A stretch of DNA of 64,000 bases from Sphingomonas sp. QA11 (GTDB taxonomy: Bacteria > Pseudomonadota > Alphaproteobacteria > Sphingomonadales > Sphingomonadaceae). A model generated the notes under the pieces. It did no database searches. It was not told where the DNA came from and was given only the letters and a program-made list of their open reading frames with translations. The stretch is from positions 434,001-498,000 of the forward strand of contig NZ_CP098774.1 in assembly GCF_028473665.1 (NCBI RefSeq), given 5' to 3'. Position 1 is the stretch's first letter, and the number at the start of each line of letters is the position of its first letter. Below are positions 54,971-63,834 of the stretch, piece after piece. Both the position numbers and the translations under genes were made by a program.

Positions 54971-56209
54971 TCAGGCGAGTTCGACCGGACTGACTTCGTA
55001 TCCGTCCGCGCGCAGCGCCGCCATCAGCCGGTCGAGATGCGCCTTGTCGCGCGTCTCGCACTCGATGTCGGTGATCAGGCCCTTGGCCGGCAGCGTGGTG
55101 AACACGCGCTGATGATAGATTTCGATGATGTTGACGCGTTCCGCGTCGAAGATCCGGGCGACGTTGAACAGCGCGCCGGGCTGGTCCTGCAGGCGGATGC
55201 GCAATCGGGCGAGCCGGCCTGACCGGGCAAGGTCGCGCAACAGCACATTGGCGAGCAGCCGCGTGTCGATATTGCCGCCGCACAGGATGATGCCGACGGT
55301 CTTGCCCCGGAACCGCTCGGGATGCTGCAGCAGCGCGGCGAGGCCGGCGGCGCCCGCGCCCTCGACCACGGTCTTCTCAATCTGGAGCAGCAGGCTGACC
55401 GATTCCTCCAGGCTTCGCTCGCTGACCAGCACGATGTCGTCGACCAGCGCCTTCACCATGCGCGAGGTGATCCCGCCGGGTTCCTTCACCGCGATGCCCT
55501 CGGCCAGCGTGTCGCCGGCGCAGGGAAGATCGGTGCCGTTGAGGCGGTTGTACATCGACGGGAAAAGCTCGGCCTGCACGCCGATCACCTCGACTGGATG
55601 GTCGGCCGCGCGGGCGACCGTCGCCGTGCCGGAGATCAGTCCGCCGCCGCCGATCGGCGTGATGAAGGTGTCGATCGCCGGTGCATCTTCCAGCATCTCC
55701 AGCGCGACCGTGCCCTGGCCCGCGATCACGCGGACATCGTCGAACGGATGGACGAAGGTCAGGCCGCGCTCCGTTTCAAGCTCCCGGGCATGGGCATAGG
55801 CTGCGTCGAAGGTGGTGCCGAACAGCACGACGGTCGCGCCGTGGCCCTCGGTCTGGGTCACCTTCACCGTCGGCGTCGTGGTCGGCATCACGATCGTCGC
55901 GGGAATGCCGAGCCGGTTGGCGTGATACGCCAGGCCCTGTGCATGGTTGCCGGCCGAGGCGGCGATCACGCCCTTGGTCTCCGGGGCGAGCTGCAACAGC
56001 GTGTTGAGTGCGCCGCGCTCCTTATAGGCTGCGGTGAACTGAAGGTTCTCGAACTTCAGATAGACGGTGGCGCCGGTCAGCCTGGACAGCGTCTTGCTGA
56101 TGAAGGTGGGCGTCCGGACGATCGACGTGGCGATCCGCGCATGCGCCGCCTTGACGTCGGCCAGGGTGACGGGGAGCGTTTCAGCGGCGGGCAGGGGATC
56201 GGTAGCCAT
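54971..56209 (-). CDS. ilvA: Threonine ammonia-lyase (threonine dehydratase) with ACT domain
   Basis: 412 aa. It is PLP-dependent and converts threonine to 2-oxobutanoate. The Schiff-base Lys is in FTAAYKERGAL, the Ser loop is SAGNHAQG and the phosphate-binding loop is GGGGLISG. A single C-terminal ACT domain (about 330-412) suggests the biodegradative-like/short IlvA class (TdcB-type with ACT) found in alphaproteobacteria. No other isoleucine genes are nearby. Confidence 0.93.
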   Translation of the reverse strand: MATDPLPAAETLPVTLADVKAAHARIATSIVRTPTFISKTLSRLTGATVYLKFENLQFTAAYKERGALNTLLQLAPETKGVIAASAGNHAQGLAYHANRLGIPATIVMPTTTPTVKVTQTEGHGATVVLFGTTFDAAYAHARELETERGLTFVHPFDDVRVIAGQGTVALEMLEDAPAIDTFITPIGGGGLISGTATVARAADHPVEVIGVQAELFPSMYNRLNGTDLPCAGDTLAEGIAVKEPGGITSRMVKALVDDIVLVSERSLEESVSLLLQIEKTVVEGAGAAGLAALLQHPERFRGKTVGIILCGGNIDTRLLANVLLRDLARSGRLARLRIRLQDQPGALFNVARIFDAERVNIIEIYHQRVFTTLPAKGLITDIECETRDKAHLDRLMAALRADGYEVSPVELA

Positions 56210-56315
56210 AGCTGCGCGAGGTAGGCCCTGAAATCGTCAGCCGCAATGGTCGTTACTGCATGCGCCCCGTCACTCTCATCTAGCATGAGGCGGAAACAGC
56301 CCCTATCGCGGCGCG

Positions 56316-57182
56316 ATGACCAATATCGCATTCATCGGAACCGGAGTGATGGGCGCGCCGATGGCGGGACATCTCGTCGCCGCCGGCCATAGCGTCACCG
56401 TCTATAACCGCTCGCGCGCCAAGGCCGAGGCCTGGGCCGGGAAACATGGCGGCACGGTCGCCGCGACCCCGGCTGAGGCAGCGGCCGGCAAGGATGCGGT
56501 GTTCAGCTGTGTCGGCAATGACGACGACCTGGCCGAGGTGACGCTGGGCGCCAACGGCGCGTTCGGCGCGATGGCGGCGGGCGCCCTGTTCGTCGATCAT
56601 ACCACTGTTTCAGCACAGATCGCGCGTAGGCTGGGGGAAGAGGGCGGGGCGAAGGGCCTGCTCGTGGTCGATGCGCCCGTCTCGGGTGGCCAGGCGGGCG
56701 CCGAAAACGGCAAGCTCTCGATCATGTGCGGCGGCACCGCCGAAGCGATGGCCGTGGCCGAGCCACTGATGCAGGCCTATGCGCTGCGCATCGTCCATAT
56801 CGGCGCGGCGGGTGCGGGCCAGACGACCAAGATGGTCAACCAGATCGCGATCGCGGGCGTGGTGCAGGGCGTGGCGGAAGCATTGCGTTTCGCGCAGATC
56901 GCCGGGCTCGACACCGACAAGGTGTTCGAAGCGGTATCGGGCGGCGCTGCGTCGAGCTGGCAGATGGTGAATCGCTGGGCGACGATGAGCGAGGACAAGT
57001 TCGATTTCGGCTTCGCGGTCGACTGGATGCGCAAGGATCTGGGCCTCACGCTTGACGAGGCACGGCGGAACGGTGCCACGCTGCCGCTGACGGCGCTGGT
57101 CGATCAATTCTATGCCGACGTCCAGAAAATGGGCGGCGGCCGCAACGATACGAGCTCGCTGGTGCGCAGGTTGCCGCGGTGA
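56316..57182 (+). CDS. Beta-hydroxyacid dehydrogenase (3-hydroxyisobutyrate dehydrogenase-like)
   Basis: 288 aa. The Rossmann motif FIGTGVMGAPMAGHL is at the N-terminus, with DAPVSGGQAGAENG (substrate loop) and the catalytic Lys in GAGQTTKMVNQ. The substrate could be 3-hydroxyisobutyrate, tartronate semialdehyde or succinate semialdehyde. Its stop overlaps the GTG start of the amidohydrolase gene (GTGA), so the two are coupled. Confidence 0.9.
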   Translation: MTNIAFIGTGVMGAPMAGHLVAAGHSVTVYNRSRAKAEAWAGKHGGTVAATPAEAAAGKDAVFSCVGNDDDLAEVTLGANGAFGAMAAGALFVDHTTVSAQIARRLGEEGGAKGLLVVDAPVSGGQAGAENGKLSIMCGGTAEAMAVAEPLMQAYALRIVHIGAAGAGQTTKMVNQIAIAGVVQGVAEALRFAQIAGLDTDKVFEAVSGGAASSWQMVNRWATMSEDKFDFGFAVDWMRKDLGLTLDEARRNGATLPLTALVDQFYADVQKMGGGRNDTSSLVRRLPR

Positions 57183-58822
57183 GGCTCCTTGTCTCGGCGT
57201 TGGCCGCACTCGCATTTTCCACGCCCGCTTTCGCTGATGCCCTGGTCGACAATGTCAACGGCATGACGCTCGACAAGGATGGCAAGGTCATCCATTTCAA
57301 CGGCCTGCTGATGACGCCCGACGGCAAGGTCATCCGGCTGATGCAGCCCAGCGACAAGCGTCCGGAGAAACTTGACTGGCGCGCCGACATGAAGGGGAAG
57401 GTCCTGCTCCCCGGCTTCATCGACGCGCATGGTCATGTGATGGAACTGGGCTTTCGCGATGTCGAACTCGATCTGTCGGGCACGAAATCGCTCGACGAGG
57501 CCCTGGCCAGGATCGCCGTCTATGTCGCCGCCAATCCCGACAAGAAATGGGTCCTCGGCGGTGGTTGGAACCAGGAAGCATGGGGCCTTGGCCGCTTCCC
57601 GACCGCGGCAGATCTCGACGCGGTGGTGAGCGATCGGCCGGTCTGGCTGTCCCGCGCCGATGGGCATGCAAGCTGGGGCAACAGCGCCGCGATGAAGGCG
57701 GCTGGCGTCACCTCGAAAAGCGTGGCGCCGCCGGGCGGCCGGATCGAGAAGACCGGCCTGCAGCCGAACGGTGTGTTCGTCGACGCGGCGATGGAACTGG
57801 TCGCCAAGGCCGTGCCGCAACCCCTGCCCAAGGATCGCGACGCAGCCTTCCTCAAGGCGCAGGCGCGGCTGCTCAGCCTCGGCATCACCGCGACGGCTGA
57901 CATGGGGACCAGTCTTGACGACTGGCTCAGCTATCGCCGTGCCGGGGATGCGGGCGCGCTGCGCATCCGCATCATGAGCTACAGCAGCGGTGTCGAGACG
58001 GCGATCCGGGTCGGCGGGGCAGGGCCCACCTCCTGGCTCTACGCTGATCGGCTGCGCATGGGCGGCGTGAAGCTCTATGCCGACGGTGCGCTCGGTTCGC
58101 GCGGCGCGTGGCTCAAGGCTCCGTATAGCGACGTTCCCAAACAGTCGGGCCTTGGCTTCATGGCGGACGACGTCATCCGCAACCTGATGAGCCGCGCGGC
58201 AATGGACAATTACCAGGTCGCGGTCCACGCGATCGGCGACAAGGCCAATGCGCAGGTGCTCGATGCGATCGAGGAACTGTCCGAAACCTACAAGGGCGAT
58301 CGCCGCTGGCGGATCGAGCATGCCCAGATCGTCGATCCGGCCGACCTGCCGCGCTTCGGCCGGCACGGCACGATCGCGTCGATGCAGCCGGTGCACCAGA
58401 CGTCCGACCGGGCGATGGCGGAGGCGCGGCTCGGACCAGACAGGCTCGCGGGGGCCTATGCGTGGGCCTCGATGCTGAAGAACGGCGCGGTGCTGGCGTT
58501 CGGCTCCGACTATCCGGTCGAGAGCCCGGATCCCTTTGCCGGCTGGGCGGCGGGGTTCACCCGGCAGGATGCGGAAGGCCAGCCCTATGGCGGCTGGCGG
58601 CCTGAGGAAAAGCTGACTCGCGAACAGGCCTGGTGGGCGTTCACCGGCGCGGCGGCCTATGCCGGGTTCGCTGAAGAGAAATTCGGCCGGCTCGCACCCG
58701 GCCAGCGCGCCGACTTCATCATCGTCGACCGGGATCCGTTGCTGGCAAGCCCAAGCGATTTGCGCGCCACGAAGGTCGAGGAGACCTGGGTCGGCGGGCA
58801 CAAGGAGTTCGTGCGGAAATAG
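57179..58822 (+). CDS. Amidohydrolase family 3 metal-dependent hydrolase, exported
   Basis: 547 aa from GTG 57179, with a signal peptide ending near TPAFAD. Metal motifs: GFIDAHGHVMELGF (HxH), the internal Lys/His region around VKLYADGALGSRG, VHAIGDKANAQV (His) and FGSDYPVESPDP (Asp). It is the YtcJ-like class. The substrate is unknown. It is translationally coupled to the dehydrogenase upstream. Confidence 0.88.
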   Translation: MRLLVSALAALAFSTPAFADALVDNVNGMTLDKDGKVIHFNGLLMTPDGKVIRLMQPSDKRPEKLDWRADMKGKVLLPGFIDAHGHVMELGFRDVELDLSGTKSLDEALARIAVYVAANPDKKWVLGGGWNQEAWGLGRFPTAADLDAVVSDRPVWLSRADGHASWGNSAAMKAAGVTSKSVAPPGGRIEKTGLQPNGVFVDAAMELVAKAVPQPLPKDRDAAFLKAQARLLSLGITATADMGTSLDDWLSYRRAGDAGALRIRIMSYSSGVETAIRVGGAGPTSWLYADRLRMGGVKLYADGALGSRGAWLKAPYSDVPKQSGLGFMADDVIRNLMSRAAMDNYQVAVHAIGDKANAQVLDAIEELSETYKGDRRWRIEHAQIVDPADLPRFGRHGTIASMQPVHQTSDRAMAEARLGPDRLAGAYAWASMLKNGAVLAFGSDYPVESPDPFAGWAAGFTRQDAEGQPYGGWRPEEKLTREQAWWAFTGAAAYAGFAEEKFGRLAPGQRADFIIVDRDPLLASPSDLRATKVEETWVGGHKEFVRK

Positions 58823-58849
58823 GACGACCTGATCCCGACCGCCATTGCG

Positions 58850-58881
58850 GTCATCCTGAACTTGTTTCAGGATCCATGCGC
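58850..58881. repeat. Left inverted repeat of the GIY-YIG unit
   Basis: 32 bp containing ATCCTGAA and TTCAGGAT around CTTGT. It matches the inverted copy at 59225-59256 at 29 of 32 positions. Two of the three differences are a compensated base pair of the inner stem. Confidence 0.8.
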
Positions 58882-58907
58882 GGTCTGGTCGACGGGGGAT
58901 AACGCCA

Positions 58908-59255
58908 ATGGAGCGTACGCCAGCGGTCTACATCGTCGCCAGTCAGAAGCGCGGCACGGTGTATATAGGAGTCACCTCCAACCCGATCGGTCGTATGATC
59001 CAATACCGCCACGGCATCACCGAAGGCTTCGTCACGAAATATGGTGCCACACGGTTGGTGCTTATCGAATTCTTCGGGGACATGGAAAACGCCATCCGTC
59101 GGGAGAAGCAACTCAAGGCATGGCATCGCGCCTGGAAGATCAATCTGATCGAAGCGACCAATCCGGGCTGGCGCGATCTGGCACTGGATTATGGCCTCGA
59201 TCCGCTCTCCACGCCGCGATGGCCGCGCCTGGATGCTGAAACAAGTTCAGCATGA
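58908..59255 (+). CDS. Small GIY-YIG nuclease (UPF0213-like)
   Basis: 115 aa from ATG 58908. GIY-YIG core: VYIVASQKRGTVYIGVTS (the paired Tyr residues), the catalytic Arg near GRMIQYRHG and Glu/Asn in the later helices; ends with WHRAWKINLIEATNPGW. Such genes recur many times in sphingomonad genomes. The stop codon and last residues (RLDAETSSA) are encoded by the right inverted repeat, so gene and repeat form one unit. Confidence 0.88.
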   Translation: MERTPAVYIVASQKRGTVYIGVTSNPIGRMIQYRHGITEGFVTKYGATRLVLIEFFGDMENAIRREKQLKAWHRAWKINLIEATNPGWRDLALDYGLDPLSTPRWPRLDAETSSA

Positions 59256-59256
59256 C
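59225..59256. repeat. Right inverted repeat of the GIY-YIG unit
   Basis: 32 bp with ATGCTGAA and TTCAGCAT around ACAAG. It overlaps the last codons and the TGA stop of the GIY-YIG gene. Confidence 0.8.
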
Positions 59257-59278
59257 GGATGGGGTATGTTGGTCCCCC

Positions 59279-59319
59279 CAAAAAAACAAAAGGCCGCGGC
59301 ACCCCCCGGTGCCGCGGCC
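59279..59319 (-). terminator. Strong terminator after ctrA
   Basis: Perfect 12-bp stem GGCCGCGGCACC / GGTGCCGCGGCC with a 4-nt C loop on the plus strand; read on the minus strand it is followed by TTTTGTTTTTT. Confidence 0.9.
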
Positions 59320-59348
59320 CTAAGCCTGGAGACGATTGCCGGGAAGGC

Positions 59349-60056
<708 letters not shown>

Positions 60057-60123
60057 CTGGCAGTTCCCCTGTCACTTCGCGGCGCTCGATGCCCCCTACG
60101 GCCCGACGCACCCTGCATAAACT

Positions 60124-60198
60124 ATTAACCTGATCAGGAATGAACGCAAAAGGTTAATTCTTCGCTAACCGGCCTGACTCCGCGAGTCGCGGGGAATC
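60124..60198 (-). promoter_or_regulatory. ctrA upstream region: CtrA half-sites and three GANTC sites
   Basis: TTAA-N7-CTAA (60154-60168) is a near-consensus CtrA box. ATTAACCT (60124-60131) and AGGTTAAT (60151-60158) form an inverted repeat. GANTC sites are at 60176, 60184 and 60194. The layout resembles CcrM/GcrA-controlled, autoregulated ctrA promoters. Confidence 0.65.
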
Positions 60199-60231
60199 CG
60201 TGGATCAGGAATTACCCTTAGGCAGATGGTT

Positions 60232-61155
60232 TCAGGCGGCCCGCCGCTCCTCGCTCGCGCAGATATTGCGAAACCTGTCGGTAAGGAAACTTATCAAGGC
60301 TTCCACGCGCGCGGGGCGCAGATTGCCCGGCGGAGTGAGCAGGTGCAGCGCGATCGGCGGCGTGTGCCAGTCGGTCAGGATCGCCTCGAGCGTGCCCGCC
60401 GCCAGATCGCCGCCCACGATGAAGTCCGGCAGGACGCCGATGCCGAGGCCAGCCCGGAGCGCCGGCAGCAACGCATCGCCGCTGTTCGATCGCAGCGGCC
60501 CGGCCGGTCGCACCGCCGCTTCGCCACCATCGGGACCGACGAAGCGCCAGGGACCGGTCACATTGGTATAGCCGAGACAGGCATGCTCCCCGAGCTGCGC
60601 CGGGTGCGTCGGACGACCGTGCTTGTGGAGATAGGAAGGGGCGGCGACGATATGCGTCGCGATCGGGCCGAGCCGGCGCGCGCGCAGCGAGCTGTCGGGC
60701 AGGTCGGCGATGCGCAGCGCGACGTCGATTCCCTCTGCCACGATATCGACCTTCGCATCGGACAGGTTGAGATCGATCTCGATCCCCGGATGATCGGCCA
60801 GGAACTCGGCGAGCGCGGGCGTCAGGCTGAGCAGCCCGAGCGTCATCGGCGCGGTGACGCGGATCAGGCCATGCGGCGCGGTCGCGGCGTCGTGCGCGGC
60901 CTCCTCGGCGGCCATCGCCTCGGCCAGGATGCGCGCGGCATGTTCAGCCAGGCTCTTGCCGCTCTCGGTCAGGGTCAGCCGGCGAGAGGTGCGGTGGAAC
61001 AGCGATTGGCCGAGATGCGCTTCCAGCCGGGTGACTGCCTTCGACACCGTCGCCTTCGACACGCCGATCGCATCAGCCGCCCCGCTGAACGAGCGATGCT
61101 CGACGACGGAAGCGAAGATCGCCCACGCTTCCAGATCCGGCAGACGCATATCCAT
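60232..61155 (-). CDS. LysR family transcriptional regulator
   Basis: 307 aa. The N-terminal winged helix (1-60: LEAWAIFASVVEHRSFSGAADAIGVSKATVSKAVTRLEAHLG spans it) is followed by the effector domain. It is divergent from pirin and wrbA; such trios are common, and the regulator usually controls the pirin gene. The C-terminal tail is short and basic. Confidence 0.9.
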   Translation of the reverse strand: MDMRLPDLEAWAIFASVVEHRSFSGAADAIGVSKATVSKAVTRLEAHLGQSLFHRTSRRLTLTESGKSLAEHAARILAEAMAAEEAAHDAATAPHGLIRVTAPMTLGLLSLTPALAEFLADHPGIEIDLNLSDAKVDIVAEGIDVALRIADLPDSSLRARRLGPIATHIVAAPSYLHKHGRPTHPAQLGEHACLGYTNVTGPWRFVGPDGGEAAVRPAGPLRSNSGDALLPALRAGLGIGVLPDFIVGGDLAAGTLEAILTDWHTPPIALHLLTPPGNLRPARVEALISFLTDRFRNICASEERRAA

Positions 61156-61186
61156 TCCTCCCGAGCTTGCGGGGGAGATTAGAGTG

Positions 61187-61212
61187 GGAAACGATCAGTT
61201 TCCAGCGTTTCC
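61187..61212. promoter_or_regulatory. LysR operator candidate
   Basis: GGAAAC (61187-61192), GATCA, GTTTCC (61198-61203), with a third GTTTCC at 61207-61212, in the 124-bp divergent gap between the LysR and pirin genes. Confidence 0.5.
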
Positions 61213-61279
61213 ATTTACGTGGCGATCCAGGCCCCTATCTTGGCGGCAACCCAATTCCTGCTTCTTAGGGAGACATGCG

Positions 61280-61978
61280 ATGATCGAGAAAAGATCGTTC
61301 GAAAGCCTGGGCCATGCGGATCATGGCTGGCTCAACGCCCGGCACCATTTCAGCTTCGCCAATTATTATGATCCTGCCCGCATGGGCTGGGGCGCGATCC
61401 GCGTCTGGAACGACGACGAGATCGGGCCGAACTCCGGCTTCCCGGCGCATCCGCACCGCGACATGGAGATCATCACCTATGTTCGCAAAGGTGCCATCAC
61501 CCACAAGGATTCGATGGGGAACGAGGGCCGCACCGGGGCGGGCGACGTCCAGGTGATGAGCGCTGGCACCGGCGTCCGCCACGCCGAATATAATCTCGAG
61601 CCCGAGACCACGACGCTCTTCCAGATCTGGATCGAGCCGAAGAGGACCGGCGGCTCGCCGAGCTGGGGCGCCAAGCCTTTCCCGAAGAGCGACCGCAGCG
61701 GCAGGTTCGCCGTGCTGGCCAGCGGGTTCGCGGAGGACAAGGACGCCCTGCCGATCCGTGCCGACGCGCGGGTGCTCGGGGCGACGGTAAAGGCCGGGGA
61801 GACGATCACTCATAGCGTGGGCGAGGGGCGGCATGCCTATCTCGTCCCCGCGACCGGCGCGATCGAGATCGACGGCCAGCCCTTCAAGGCGCGTGACGGC
61901 GCGGCGATCGGCGGCGGCCAGACGGTCGAGATCAAGGCGGTCGAGGATGCCGAGCTGGTGCTCGTCGACTCCGAATAG
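61280..61978 (+). CDS. Pirin family protein
   Basis: 232 aa from ATG 61280 behind GGGAGA. The bicupin fold has the metal-binding PHPHRDMEIITYV and HAEYN segments, giving the usual three His and a Glu. Bacterial pirins act as quercetinases or as redox-sensing regulators. The length is normal. It is followed by wrbA on the same strand, with a REP-like hairpin between. Confidence 0.9.
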   Translation: MIEKRSFESLGHADHGWLNARHHFSFANYYDPARMGWGAIRVWNDDEIGPNSGFPAHPHRDMEIITYVRKGAITHKDSMGNEGRTGAGDVQVMSAGTGVRHAEYNLEPETTTLFQIWIEPKRTGGSPSWGAKPFPKSDRSGRFAVLASGFAEDKDALPIRADARVLGATVKAGETITHSVGEGRHAYLVPATGAIEIDGQPFKARDGAAIGGGQTVEIKAVEDAELVLVDSE

Positions 61979-62007
61979 CGAGTTCCTGTTCCCGCCTCAT
62001 CCCTCCG

Positions 62008-62096
62008 GGGCGGGAGCAGGCCGGGGGTGGGCATTCGTCCTCCCCGAACGCCCGGCCAGTTGCAAACCGGGCGCCCACCCCCAGTCCCTCCCGCCC
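62008..62096. repeat. Long REP-like hairpin between pirin and wrbA
   Basis: Outer arms GGGCGGGA (62008-62015) and TCCCGCCC (62089-62096), and inner arms GGGGGTGGGC (62023-62032) and GCCCACCCCC (62073-62082). Confidence 0.5.
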
Positions 62097-62140
62097 GGAT
62101 TTCCCATGGCGCGGGAGGGACATTTTTCAGGAGAATTCCC

Positions 62141-62743
62141 ATGCCGAAGGTTCTTGTGCTCTATTATTCGTCCTATGGTCATCTCGAGCAGATGGCGGAT
62201 GCCGTCGCCGAGGGCGCCCGCGCCGCCGGTGCCGAGGTGGATATCCGTCGCGTGCCCGAAACGGCGCCGGCCGAGGTCGTTGCCGCCGCTGGCTTCAAGG
62301 CCGATACGGCGCATCCGGTGATTGAGGGCGTCGAGGCGCTGGCGAATTATGACGCGATCATCATCGGCGCGCCGACCCGCTTCGGCCGCATGTCGAGCCA
62401 GATGGCATCGTTCCTCGACCAGGCTGGCGGCCTGTGGTTCCGCGGCGCGCTCAACGGCAAGATCGGCGGTGCCTTCACCTCGACCGCCACCCAGCATGGC
62501 GGCCAGGAGACGACGCTCTTCTCGATCATCACCAACCTGCTGCATTTCGGCCTGACCGTTGTCGGCCTGGACTATGGCTTCGCCGGCCAGATGGGCGTGC
62601 AGGAAGTGCACGGCAATTCGCCCTACGGCGCGACCACCATCGCCGATGGCGACGGCAGCCGCCAGCCGAGCAGTGTCGAGCTTGACGGCGCGCGCTACCA
62701 GGGCCGCCGGATCGCGGAGGTCGCCGCCAAGGTGTTCGGCTGA
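62141..62743 (+). CDS. wrbA: NAD(P)H:quinone oxidoreductase WrbA
   Basis: 200 aa from ATG 62141, 7 nt after CAGGAGA. Flavodoxin-like: FMN loop [25 protein letters not shown] and the [13 protein letters not shown] loop. It reduces quinones by two electrons. The C-terminal [11 protein letters not shown] helix is intact. A stable terminator follows. Confidence 0.95.
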   Translation: MPKVLVLYYSSYGHLEQMADAVAEGARAAGAEVDIRRVPETAPAEVVAAAGFKADTAHPVIEGVEALANYDAIIIGAPTRFGRMSSQMASFLDQAGGLWFRGALNGKIGGAFTSTATQHGGQETTLFSIITNLLHFGLTVVGLDYGFAGQMGVQEVHGNSPYGATTIADGDGSRQPSSVELDGARYQGRRIAEVAAKVFG

Positions 62744-62764
62744 CGTCGGGTATCCGAAGCGTCA

Positions 62765-62800
62765 AAGGGGGCGTTCGCGGCTTGCCGCGGACGCCCCCTT
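62765..62800 (+). terminator. Terminator after wrbA
   Basis: 15-bp stem GGGGGCGTTCGCGGC / GCCGCGGACGCCCCC with one G-U pair and a TT loop, followed by a short TT. Confidence 0.75.
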
Positions 62801-62827
62801 CCGTGCGATGTCTCTCCAACTCACTAC

Positions 62828-62898
62828 CCGTTCGTTTCGAGCGAAGTCGAGAAACCAGCGTCGGGGCTTAGCAGTGCCTCTCGACTTCAGCCGAAAGG
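62828..62898. repeat. REP-like element matching the metH hairpin arm
   Basis: CCGTTCGTTTCGAGCGAAGT starts at 62828 and runs on to 62855; a degenerate complementary arm (CTCGACTTCAGCCGAAAGG) follows at 62878. The same 5' arm is at 39746. Confidence 0.6.
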
Positions 62899-62973
62899 GC
62901 CGAGGCCTGTCCTGAGCGCCTGCCTCGGCTGGCAAAGTCGAAGCGCTCGACACCAACTGAGAGGGATGGTCCC

Positions 62974-63789
62974 CTAATAATAGACCCCCGGCCAGAAGAC
63001 CGGGATCGGCAGCACGGCCGGCGATGGCCTGGCGTGAGTCACCTGAATCACCGGCTCAGCGATCATCGGCCTTGCCGGGAATTGCGCGCGGGCGCGGGCG
63101 AAGATCGTGCGGGCCCGCGCCGCGCCGGGTGCCTGGGCGGTTCTGCCGACCCAGCGCCAGTGCCAAGGCTCCCAGCCGACATTCTGCTTGTTGCCCGCCG
63201 GGAAGGACAGTTCGAAGCCGAACTCCCGCGCATGGGCAATCAGCCAAAGGCCGGTGGGCGTGCTGGCCATGCACCATTCGAGATCCCGGCAGCCGGGCGA
63301 GGGATGGACCCCGAAGTCGATCGCATAGCCGGTGGAATGCTCGCTATATCCTGGCGGCCCGACATCGTGTGCGCGAGAGGCCGTGTCGCCGCAGGAATCG
63401 CGTCCGCCAGCCCGACAGAATACCGACCGCTGATAAGCGATCGTTCGGTAGCAGGAGACACCCCTGAGTTTGTGCGCGATGCCCGGCGTCGCGTTGGCCG
63501 CCTCGATCAACATGACGAGGTCGGCCGCCGCGTCCTTTTGCAGGCGGCACGTTCCGCCAAGCGCGAAGCCGGGCGACGTAACGGGCACCATGTCGGTTGC
63601 CGGGGCTTCGGCATAGGGCAGGTGGCCGAACATCCGCCCATCGGCGCTGGTGACGCCGATACCGGGTACCATGACTGGTGCGATTGATGCCGGGGTTCCC
63701 GCATTCGGGACCTGAGCGAGAACCGGCACCGTACCGAGGCACGCCACCGACAAGACCATCCCGATCGCGTGCTTTGTCTTCGACGTCAC
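62974..63789 (-). CDS. M15 (VanY/DacB-type) D-Ala-D-Ala carboxypeptidase-like, exported
   Basis: 271 aa from GTG 63789 (AGAGG upstream), with a signal peptide ending near PVLAQ. The M15 zinc site is SEHSTGYAIDFG (SxHxxGxAxD, near residue 160) plus the later WEPWHWRWVG His. It trims peptidoglycan stem peptides. The long N-terminal segment between signal and core is unusual but ordinary for the subgroup. It is divergent from the rluA-like gene. Confidence 0.88.
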   Translation of the reverse strand: MTSKTKHAIGMVLSVACLGTVPVLAQVPNAGTPASIAPVMVPGIGVTSADGRMFGHLPYAEAPATDMVPVTSPGFALGGTCRLQKDAAADLVMLIEAANATPGIAHKLRGVSCYRTIAYQRSVFCRAGGRDSCGDTASRAHDVGPPGYSEHSTGYAIDFGVHPSPGCRDLEWCMASTPTGLWLIAHAREFGFELSFPAGNKQNVGWEPWHWRWVGRTAQAPGAARARTIFARARAQFPARPMIAEPVIQVTHARPSPAVLPIPVFWPGVYY

Positions 63790-63834
63790 GGGGATCCTCT
63801 GGCATGTGGGTGCGCGGAGTGGCAAGGGCAGGAA

